Assembly (NCBI GenBank): GCA_023395575.1
Contig: JAEWZA010000488.1
Span: 1-10,354 of the forward strand
Direction: 5' to 3'
Length of the DNA: 10,354 bases
DNA from: Bacillota bacterium
Lineage (GTDB): Bacteria; Bacillota; Clostridia; Acetivibrionales; DSM-1351
Under the pieces are notes generated by a model. That model had not been told where the DNA came from. It did no database searches and saw only the letters and a program-made list of their open reading frames with translations. A program made the translations under genes and the position numbers. Of the stretch, positions 1 through 5,572 are shown one piece after another (position 1 is the first letter of the stretch; every line of letters starts with the position of its first letter).

Positions 1-608
1 TCCTTAGTAACTAATGGTACCAGTGAAGGCTTTAAGGCTGTTATTGTGTGTCCTAATTTTCTAGCAATCTCGTAGCCATCACCCGTTGAGCCTGTTCCAG
101 GGTAAGACATTCCCCCAACAGCTAGAATTACTGAATTTGCCTCCATAATACTGCCATTTAACCTCTCAACCCCAATTACTCTTCCATCCTGAGCAAGAAT
201 TCTTTTTACAGCAGATTCTGTCATAATCTTTACATTATTTTTATTTAGAAAGGTTTGAAGTGCATGCATTACATCCTTTGCAGAATCAGATGTAGGAAAT
301 ACCCTTTCGCCACGTTCTACCTTTGTTCTGACACCCAGTTCATTCATAAAATCTATCAAATCCTGATTTGAAAAGGTATAAAAAGCTGAGTAAAGAAAAT
401 TTCCATTACCAGGTGTATTCTCTATTAAGCCTTCAATATCTGTAGCATTAGTTATATTACATCTTCCCTTACCAGATATAAGTAATTTCTTGCCAAGTCT
501 TTCATTTTTTTCCATCAATACAACTTCATTGCCTTTTTGTGCAGCTATACCGGCGGCCATTATACCAGCAGGTCCCCCACCAACAACTATTACTTTGTTT
601 TGAACCAT
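1..608 (-). CDS. BaiN/HI0933-family FAD-dependent oxidoreductase, 5' part (3' end outside window)
   Basis: The first 202 codons are present and the gene runs off the left edge. The N-terminus carries a dinucleotide-binding Rossmann motif (VVGGGPAG, G10/G12/G15) followed by the family signature GKGRCNITN at about residues 46-54. A second conserved block, GGMSYPGTGSTGDGY, lies near the window edge and belongs to the same flavoprotein family (HI0933/YhiN/BaiN, also annotated as aminoacetone oxidase-like). Family members bind FAD and are presumed soluble oxidoreductases. The BaiN bile-acid activity known in a gut clostridium should not be assumed here. The ATG at 608 follows AAAGG (616-620) with 7 nt spacing. 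It lies 177 bp downstream of the RpiR-family gene on the same strand. A weak TTGAAT/TATTAT pair in the gap could give it its own promoter. Family assignment is secure; the substrate is unknown. Confidence 0.88.
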   Translation of the reverse strand, partial: MVQNKVIVVGGGPAGIMAAGIAAQKGNEVVLMEKNERLGKKLLISGKGRCNITNATDIEGLIENTPGNGNFLYSAFYTFSNQDLIDFMNELGVRTKVERGERVFPTSDSAKDVMHALQTFLNKNNVKIMTESAVKRILAQDGRVIGVERLNGSIMEANSVILAVGGMSYPGTGSTGDGYEIARKLGHTITALKPSLVPLVTK

Positions 609-785
609 TCTTTTTCCTTTCAAATTTCTTTAATATAATAAATAAAGCTCCAGCTATTATTCAATTAATTTCTAAAACGTAACCAAATCTATACCCACCA
701 CTTATAGAAGTGTGGTACATTTTTTGCCTCGTTATAATGCCTAAACTCAATATAAAATTTTTCGATTGTAGAAAATTTTATTTCA

Positions 786-1676
786 TTATAATTTAACGTC
801 ATGATTGTCATCTTTGTCATATACGTTGTATTCATCCCAAACCTTTTCAAGGTGTTCAAATGTATTATATACCTCATTTTTACGTCTCATACCTATAGCT
901 GCAATTAGTGCATTTATTACACTAAGAGGTGCAACCAGAGAATCGACAAAGGATGCCATATCACTTCTTGCAAGTAGTGACAAATCTGCACACTGAGCAA
1001 CCGGAGATTCAATGCTGTCTGTCAGTGCTATTGTTTTAGCGCCTTGGGACTTTGCAAATTGCATTGCTTTAATTGTTCTCTTTGAATACCTTGGATAACT
1101 TATACCAATAACAACATCGCCAGATTGGGCTCTCATTATTTGTTCAAACATTTCGCTAACGCTTGTTGTGTGAACAAGTCTAACATTATCAAAAATTAAA
1201 TTGAAATAAAAACCAAGAAAACTTGCAAGAGTAGCTGAACTTCTAACTCCTAGAATAAATATCCTATTAGCATTTAAAATAGTCTCCACCACATTATTAA
1301 AATCATTTAGTTCAATTTGTTCAAGTGTAATTTTAATCTTTTCAATATCAGATTGTAGCACACTTTTCAAAACGTTATCTTCATTTATCCTGTTAGAAGA
1401 AACCTCTATCCTTTGAACAGAAGTCAATTTACTCTTTATAAGTTCCTGTAAAGCCTTTTGCAGCTTTGGATACCCATCATAGCCAAGTTCAATTGCAAAC
1501 CTAACAACAGTTGATTCACTTACGCCAACTATTTCACCAAGTTTAGCCGCTGTTACATATGCCGCTTTATCGTAATGGTCAACGATATAATTGGCAATCA
1601 GCTTCTGCCCCTTGCTAAAGTCATCATATCTCTGTTGTATAATAAATAACAGATCATTATTCTTTTGTTGATTCAT
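786..1676 (-). CDS. MurR/RpiR-family transcriptional regulator
   Basis: A 296-aa protein, normal length for the family. Residues about 8-82 form the RpiR-type helix-turn-helix domain, with the recognition segment VGVSESTVVRFAIELGYDGYP at about residues 50-70. Residues about 130-265 form a SIS (sugar isomerase) effector domain, with RIFILGVRSSA and GDVVIGISYPRYSKRT typical of the phosphosugar-binding loops. Such proteins bind DNA as dimers and respond to phosphorylated sugars or amino sugars. The ligand and target operon cannot be read from the sequence. The ATG at 1676 has GGTGA 5-9 nt upstream, and a TTGACT-16-TAAATT promoter sits just before it. The adjacent flavoprotein gene is co-oriented and could be co-transcribed, but nothing shows that it is the regulatory target. 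Confidence 0.92.
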   Translation of the reverse strand: MNQQKNNDLLFIIQQRYDDFSKGQKLIANYIVDHYDKAAYVTAAKLGEIVGVSESTVVRFAIELGYDGYPKLQKALQELIKSKLTSVQRIEVSSNRINEDNVLKSVLQSDIEKIKITLEQIELNDFNNVVETILNANRIFILGVRSSATLASFLGFYFNLIFDNVRLVHTTSVSEMFEQIMRAQSGDVVIGISYPRYSKRTIKAMQFAKSQGAKTIALTDSIESPVAQCADLSLLARSDMASFVDSLVAPLSVINALIAAIGMRRKNEVYNTFEHLEKVWDEYNVYDKDDNHDVKL

Positions 1677-1693
1677 AACTTCACCAGCCTAAA

Positions 1694-1721
1694 AATTTAA
1701 TGTAATATAAGTTAAAGTCAA
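1694..1721 (-). promoter_or_regulatory. Candidate promoter of the RpiR-family gene
   Basis: Read on the minus strand, TTGACT (1716-1721) and TAAATT (1694-1699) are 16 bp apart. This would start transcription only about 10 nt before the start codon, which just includes the GGTGA ribosome-binding site. The short leader makes the call tentative. Confidence 0.42.
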
Positions 1722-1775
1722 TTACCATCAGCAAAAAGCTAAGGCTTAATGTCTGATTTACTTTAGATAAATATT

Positions 1776-1799
1776 TAGAGGGAGTAAAAACCCCCTCTA
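1776..1799. terminator. Terminator-like GC-rich hairpin
   Basis: TAGAGGGAGT and ACCCCCTCTA pair as nine base pairs with one A/C mismatch around an AAAA loop. It is the most GC-rich stem in the gap. Neither flank has a proper T-run, so it is either a weak terminator or the 3'-end hairpin of an RNA transcribed leftward from the structured gap. No protein gene lies directly upstream on either strand. Confidence 0.4.
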
Positions 1800-1843
1800 T
1801 TAATCTAATATCTAAAAGTTGAACTAATTTTCAAATATAATAA

Positions 1844-1927
1844 CTACATTTTACCTTTTTGCAAGATAAAAATCAAGCACTTGCAAAATAATGTTTTTTA
1901 GATAGTTACTTTTGCAATGAAATGTAG
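1844..1927. repeat. Nested inverted repeats
   Basis: The inner pair TTTTGCAAG (1857-1865) and CTTGCAAAA (1880-1888) is a perfect 9-bp inverted repeat with a 14-nt loop. It is enclosed by the outer pair CTACATTT (1844-1851) and AAATGTAG (1920-1927). A third TTTTGCAA at 1910-1917 offers an alternative fold. Function is unknown; it may be part of the same structured unit as the palindrome at 2007-2232. Confidence 0.5.
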
Positions 1928-2006
1928 GTAAACAAACATAATTTCATACAATTATTTCCCACTTAACTTTCTATCGACAAGTATGAATACCTATAAATAT
2001 AGTTTA

Positions 2007-2232
2007 TTGCTATACTGGTACGCGAGTACAACTTAGATAAATGGGATGCTTGGTTAAAGATATTTGTTTGAATTTGTAGGTAAAAAATAGTTGAATTTTA
2101 CCAGCTTACAATGAAGCATGGATGCTGAATGTAAGCTACGGTATAATTAACTATGATGAACCAATACTAATTCAACAAATATCTTGGGAGTAGCCCATTT
2201 AGGTAAGTTTGTACGGAAGTACCAGAAAGCAA
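2007..2232. repeat. Long rod-like imperfect palindrome, candidate structured RNA or MITE
   Basis: About 79 base pairs form in register around a centre near 2120. From outside in: TTGCT/AGCAA; CTGGTAC (2015-2021)/GTACCAG (2219-2225); GTACAA/TTGTAC; CTTA/TAAG; TAAATGGG (2038-2045)/CCCATTTA (2194-2201); AAGATATTTGTT-GAATT (2057-2074, one bulged T)/its complement (2169-2185); GTA-GGT/ACC-TAC; ATAGTT-AATT/AATT-AACTAT; TACC/GGTA; AGCTTACA (2103-2110)/TGTAAGCT (2130-2137); and apical AGCAT/ATGCT. The pairs are separated by small bulges and symmetrical internal loops, as in a folded RNA or a decayed palindromic element. No open reading frame lies inside. The structure itself is clear; its nature is not. 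Confidence 0.75.
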
Positions 2233-2329
2233 GTACTTTTACTGTTATACTAAACTTAGTTCAGAAATAAATTAGCAAAACGAGTTAAATTAATAATTAT
2301 GTGAGTCATACATTGTTGCTTCAATTCGA

Positions 2330-2360
2330 TTGATAAAGTCTACATTTTTTATTATATAAT
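2330..2360 (+). promoter_or_regulatory. Candidate promoter of the unrecognised gene at 2460
   Basis: TTGATA (2330-2335) and a perfect TATAAT (2355-2360) are separated by 19 bp, slightly longer than ideal. This would give a leader of about 90 nt. A second AT-rich -10-like stretch at 2383-2388 is an alternative. Confidence 0.4.
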
Positions 2361-2448
2361 CATTACATATTAATTAAATATATACTAATAATAGAATTAT
2401 GTATTTTTCCAACTGATTATTAACAATACTTTATGCCCAAAGTAGGCA

Positions 2449-2454
2449 TGGAGG
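2449..2454 (+). promoter_or_regulatory. Ribosome-binding site fixing the start at 2460
   Basis: TGGAGG ends 5 nt before the ATG at 2460. The earlier in-frame ATG codons at 2433 and 2448 have no comparable site, so the 2460 start is preferred. Confidence 0.75.
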
Positions 2455-2459
2455 TTTCT

Positions 2460-3101
2460 ATGATACAAATAGATGATGCTGGAAGCGGAAGCTTTGTTGG
2501 TGGAACCTGTATAGGTTTCTATAGGCCAGAAACAAATGAATATTATTTTGATATTATTCCTGTTGAGTTATATAACATGGGAAATTTCAAAAAAAAGCTA
2601 TATCTAGATGATGTTCTGGACATAGCAGTTAAAGCCTTTGAAGCTCTACAAGTTTCACAGGACGAGACAATTGAAATTTGTAGAGGCTATATGTTCGAAA
2701 GACTTAAAAGCTGGCTTACTCAACAGGGCTTTTGCTGGTATGTAACTCAAATTACCGGAAGAATACAGGATGTAGTGGAGAAAAATTTTGAGTTATACAC
2801 CATTAATTTAGGACTTCCCGCTGAATATATTAAATATACCAGATACCCTTTTCATTTTCACAAGCTTTTAAGATGGGTGTTTTCTGATTTCGACAATAGG
2901 ATACCCTTATGTAAGGTAGGTTGGAAAAGCTGGCAAAAGCTTAAAGACATAACACCAACTGTGTCCTACCAAAAAATGAAGCATGTCAATTTTTACTGTT
3001 TAAAATGCGGTAAACGAATAAAAGTTGGCTCTGACGTTGCTGTAATGGAATTTTTCAGCAATAAGCAAAATTATGTGTATTTGCATAAGGGGTGCGAATG
3101 A
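2460..3101 (+). CDS. Unrecognised 213-aa protein with C-terminal CxxC...HxxC motif
   Basis: I do not recognise this protein by name. From the ATG at 2460 it begins MIQIDDAGSGSFVGG, a short beta strand followed by an acidic, glycine/serine-rich turn, then a second probable strand (TCIGFYRPETNEYYFDIIPV). A middle helical and aromatic-rich part follows. The C-terminus has C180-x2-C183 and H209-x2-C212, a plausible zinc-binding treble-clef or ribbon-like site. There is no signal peptide or membrane segment, so it should be cytoplasmic. The D-D-x-G-S-G start and alternating strands recall RNase H-like folds, but that is speculation. The gene stands alone, follows the structured gap, and ends in a strong terminator. 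An in-frame start at 2433 would add nine residues. Confidence 0.8.
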   Translation: MIQIDDAGSGSFVGGTCIGFYRPETNEYYFDIIPVELYNMGNFKKKLYLDDVLDIAVKAFEALQVSQDETIEICRGYMFERLKSWLTQQGFCWYVTQITGRIQDVVEKNFELYTINLGLPAEYIKYTRYPFHFHKLLRWVFSDFDNRIPLCKVGWKSWQKLKDITPTVSYQKMKHVNFYCLKCGKRIKVGSDVAVMEFFSNKQNYVYLHKGCE

Positions 3102-3104
3102 CAG

Positions 3105-3144
3105 TTAAAAGGCCTTCAGTCGTCATTGACTGGAGGCCTTTTAA
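3105..3144. terminator. Strong bidirectional intrinsic terminator
   Basis: A 17-bp stem (3105-3121 with 3128-3144, one G-U pair) encloses the loop GTCATT. The stem's own A-run and T-run flank a GGCC core, so it can terminate the plus-strand gene ending at 3101 and also serve the convergent operon ending at 3243. Confidence 0.9.
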
Positions 3145-3158
3145 GGGATTATGTGTGT

Positions 3159-3198
3159 CCAGCGTAATAAAATGTTCAGCATCATTTTATTATGCTGG
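3159..3198. terminator. Second hairpin between convergent genes
   Basis: A 16-bp stem, CCAGCGTAATAAAATG (3159-3174) with its complement at 3183-3198 (one G-U pair), closes an 8-nt loop. It lies 45 nt beyond the stop of the 5S-like gene on the minus strand. It has no following T-run, so it may stabilise the operon's 3' end or back up the neighbouring terminator. Its loop contains TTCAGCATC, shared with two other hairpins in the window. Confidence 0.65.
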
Positions 3199-3242
3199 TG
3201 AAGATATCTAATTCAAAATATAATTTTATATCATAATCTAGT

Positions 3243-4790
3243 CTATATCTTAGTTCTAAATCTATCAAGCATACCGTACAAGCTCCATCTATTTTGATTG
3301 CTCAGCTGCTTTATATTTCCTACGTAATAATCCTTGCCATCTCTTTTGCCCATTTCACAAACAGCAGCAGATATTGCAGCTACTACTTCTGGATTGATAT
3401 CACCATTTGCTTTTGATGCACCATCAGCATTAGTCTCCGCTTTTTTTCTATCTTCTATTCTCTGCTTAAAGAACTTTTCAGCAACCTGTGGAAGCATTGC
3501 ATAAGATAGTACATCCTCATCCTGTTCAATGTATTCCTTTATTGCTGCTTTAATATTCTCAAGCTCAGGCTCAATTAAGTCGGCTGGTCTACAAGTTATT
3601 GGTTGTTCATCACCTAATATTTTCTTTAATATTTCTTCGCTAATAGGTGCTGGACTCTTACCATATTCACCTTTAACAACACCCTTTGACTCTTTAGGAA
3701 CCATTTTGTATCTTTCACCAGTTAAAACATTAAGAACAGCTTGTGTTCCAACTATCTGACTTGAAGGCGTTACCAATGGAGGGAAACCGAAATCCTCTCT
3801 AACTCTAGGCACTTCCTTTAAAACTTCTTCGTATTTATCTAAGGCATTTGACTGCTTTAGCTGTGAAACAAGATTAGATAACATTCCTCCTGGAACCTGA
3901 TAAATAAGTGTATTAACATCAACACCCATTACCTTGACATCTAGAAGTCCGCTCTCAATGTACTTTTCCTTTAAAGGCCTGAAATAATCAGCAATTTCAC
4001 TTAGTTTTTCTAAATCCAAACCTGTGTCATAAGCTGTATCCTTAAGAGTCGCTACCAATGGCTCTGTTGGCGGCTGTGAGGTTCCAAGTGCCATAGGTGA
4101 AATAGCACAATCCACTACGTCAACTCCAGCCTCTATAGCCTTTATATATGTCATTGAAGCCACACCGCTTGTATAGTGAGTATGCAATTGAATTGGCACA
4201 CTTACATTTTCTTTTAGCGCTTTAACTAAATCGTACGCCTGATAAGGCACTAATAGCCCTGCCATATCCTTTATACAAATTGAATCTGCACCCATGCTTT
4301 CAAGCCTCTTTGCATCCTTTACAAAAAGCTCCAAACTATGAACTGGGCTTATTGTATAGCAAATACAGCCTTGTGCATGACCGCCTTCCTTTTTACAAGC
4401 TTTCATTGCAGTTTCTATATTTCTAGGGTCGTTTAAGGCATCGAATATTCTCATAATATCCATACCATTTGCAACAGCTTTTTGTACAAAATATTCTACT
4501 ACGTCATCTGCATAATGCTTGTAACCTAAAAGGTTCTGTCCTCTAAGTAGCATTTGAAGTTTAGTCTTTTTTGCTACTTTCTTTATTTTTCTGAGTCTTT
4601 CCCAGGGATCCTCATTTAAAAATCTCATTGATGCATCGAAGGTAGCTCCGCCCCATGCTTCTAATGAGTGATAACCTATATTGTCAAGCTTCTCAACTAT
4701 AGGAAGCATTTCTTCTGTTCTCATCCTTGTTGCAATAAGTGACTGATGAGCATCTCTAAGCACTGTTTCAGTAATTCTTACTCCTGCCAT
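3243..4790 (-). CDS. Carboxyltransferase of the OadA/PycB/transcarboxylase-5S family with an OadG-like tail
   Basis: This subunit moves the carboxyl group between carboxybiotin and pyruvate/oxaloacetate in the cytoplasm. From the ATG at 4790 it is 515 aa. The N-terminal TIM-barrel starts TETVLRDAHQS and shows the metal-site residues D13, K174 (in CIKDMAG, the lysine expected to be carbamylated), H203 and H205 (LHTHYTSG). The conserved PycB/OadA region follows (about 290-450). No biotinyl domain is fused; biotin is supplied by the separate carrier gene upstream. After a hydrophilic linker (about 449-464), the end (PEVVAAISAAVCEM...NRWSLYG) resembles the C-termini of OadG/MmdD subunits. An in-frame ATG at 4802 sits 1 nt after AGGGGT, too close to use it; the family usually begins at the MAGVRITETVLRDAHQS methionine. 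It is the last gene of the operon. Family certain; true reaction (transcarboxylase versus decarboxylase) inferred. Confidence 0.93.
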   Translation of the reverse strand: MAGVRITETVLRDAHQSLIATRMRTEEMLPIVEKLDNIGYHSLEAWGGATFDASMRFLNEDPWERLRKIKKVAKKTKLQMLLRGQNLLGYKHYADDVVEYFVQKAVANGMDIMRIFDALNDPRNIETAMKACKKEGGHAQGCICYTISPVHSLELFVKDAKRLESMGADSICIKDMAGLLVPYQAYDLVKALKENVSVPIQLHTHYTSGVASMTYIKAIEAGVDVVDCAISPMALGTSQPPTEPLVATLKDTAYDTGLDLEKLSEIADYFRPLKEKYIESGLLDVKVMGVDVNTLIYQVPGGMLSNLVSQLKQSNALDKYEEVLKEVPRVREDFGFPPLVTPSSQIVGTQAVLNVLTGERYKMVPKESKGVVKGEYGKSPAPISEEILKKILGDEQPITCRPADLIEPELENIKAAIKEYIEQDEDVLSYAMLPQVAEKFFKQRIEDRKKAETNADGASKANGDINPEVVAAISAAVCEMGKRDGKDYYVGNIKQLSNQNRWSLYGMLDRFRTKI

Positions 4791-4880
4791 AATTATATCC
4801 ATACCCCTGTATTTTACATATGCTTCTGTAACCTACTGGAATGGACTCAATCCCCCTTTACTAATTATTTTAGTAGCTTT

Positions 4881-4961
4881 AACCTTCTATCTTCTTAGTG
4901 TAAATATTGATATATTTCATACTATATCTGAACAGTCCATATTGAAGATAGTTTTAGGGTT
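4881..4961. repeat. Inverted repeats in the intercistronic spacer
   Basis: The 203-bp spacer between the biotin carrier and the 5S-like gene contains CTATCTTC (4887-4894) opposite GAAGATAG (4944-4951). Outer AACC/GGTT (4881-4884, 4958-4961) and an inner AAATAT/ATATTT hairpin (4902-4917) add to it. It could act in mRNA processing or stability, setting different subunit levels. No convincing promoter was seen in the spacer. Confidence 0.4.
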
Positions 4962-5005
4962 TACGATATATATCCATTAATAATTTGCCAAATTAACATC
5001 GCTTT

Positions 5006-5374
5006 TTATTCAACAGTTGCCATTACTTCACGAGCAACTACAGCTTGACCTGCACTAACATTAAGTGTAACTTTTCCGTCTGCTGTTGATACTATCTCAT
5101 TTTCCATTTTCATTGCTTCTAATATTAAGATTACCTGACCTTTTTTTACTATATCTCCATCAGCTACCTTTAGTTTTAGAACAGTTCCAGGCATTGGTGC
5201 AATTACTTCTCCTGCATTACCTGAAGCAGTTTGCGCTACCTTTGCTGCACGAGGAGCAGACGCCTTAGCTGGTATTTTTGCAGCTGGTGCAGCAGCCTTT
5301 GAAGCTGTGCCTCCAACTTCTTGAACTTCAACTTCATATGGATTTCCATTAACTTTTATTATATATTTACTCAT
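5006..5374 (-). CDS. Biotin carboxyl carrier protein (transcarboxylase 1.3S-like)
   Basis: A 122-aa carrier that shuttles carboxybiotin between the two carboxyltransferases. It starts MSKYIIKVNGNPYEVEV, has an Ala/Pro/Lys-rich flexible linker at about 22-52, and ends with a complete biotinyl domain at about 54-122. The domain holds the canonical EAMKMENEI, with K89 as the lysine to be biotinylated. Length and linker match the free-standing carriers of transcarboxylase and of the methylmalonyl-CoA and oxaloacetate decarboxylase systems. The ATG at 5374 has a perfect AGGAGG (5381-5386) 6 nt upstream, the strongest ribosome-binding site in the operon, suiting a protein needed in abundance. It lies between the 12S-like and 5S-like genes. 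Modification would need a biotin ligase encoded elsewhere. Confidence 0.95.
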   Translation of the reverse strand: MSKYIIKVNGNPYEVEVQEVGGTASKAAAPAAKIPAKASAPRAAKVAQTASGNAGEVIAPMPGTVLKLKVADGDIVKKGQVILILEAMKMENEIVSTADGKVTLNVSAGQAVVAREVMATVE

Positions 5375-5572
5375 CTTTAACCTCCTACGCCTACTTTCGG
5401 CATAAACAATAATTTTATTCTTTGTGTAGTCTCACCACATATTTTATGTTTAGCCTATCTACACCCTACTTTTTATATAAATAAACTTCTACCCCATCTT
5501 ATTTATTTGAGGTAAATTAGATTCACCCAATTCCTACGGTATGTATAAACTCAGCCGCAAGATTAATTTGTA

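Larger units (their letters stand above)
1677..2432. other. 756-bp non-coding gap rich in inverted repeats
   Basis: The gap separates the divergent RpiR-family gene (minus) and the unrecognised gene at 2460 (plus). I see no credible coding sequence: the few ATG starts stop within about a dozen codons and lack convincing ribosome-binding sites. It holds a terminator-like hairpin (1776-1799), a compact hairpin group (1844-1927) and a long rod-like palindrome (2007-2232). A weaker outer pair is TGAACTAA (1820-1827) against TTAGTTCA (2256-2263). Promoter-like sequences lie at both ends. This much structure suggests either a non-coding RNA or a degenerate non-autonomous mobile element. Confidence 0.7.

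Noticed and set aside
692..726. Small hairpin (ACCACTT...GTGGT) followed by six T on the plus strand
   Set aside because: There is no plus-strand gene upstream to terminate, the stem has a bulge and only seven pairs, and on the minus strand there is no T-run.
753..780. 9-bp inverted repeat TAAAATTTT / AAAATTTTA just after the RpiR-family stop codon
   Set aside because: The stem is entirely A/T in an AT-rich gap, so it is weak and could be chance; I do not call it a terminator.
689..877. A 62-codon minus-strand open frame overlapping the end of the RpiR-family gene
   Set aside because: It overlaps a certain gene in another frame and its predicted product has no recognisable features.
1677..2432. 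CRISPR array, tRNA, riboswitch or group II intron remnant in the structured gap
   Set aside because: There are no regularly spaced direct repeats, no tRNA cloverleaf, no intron domain V signature, and no aptamer consensus that I recognise.
3243..4802. Sodium-pumping oxaloacetate decarboxylase as the definite function of the operon
   Set aside because: No membrane beta subunit gene is present and the operon is bounded on both sides, so I keep the broader family name.
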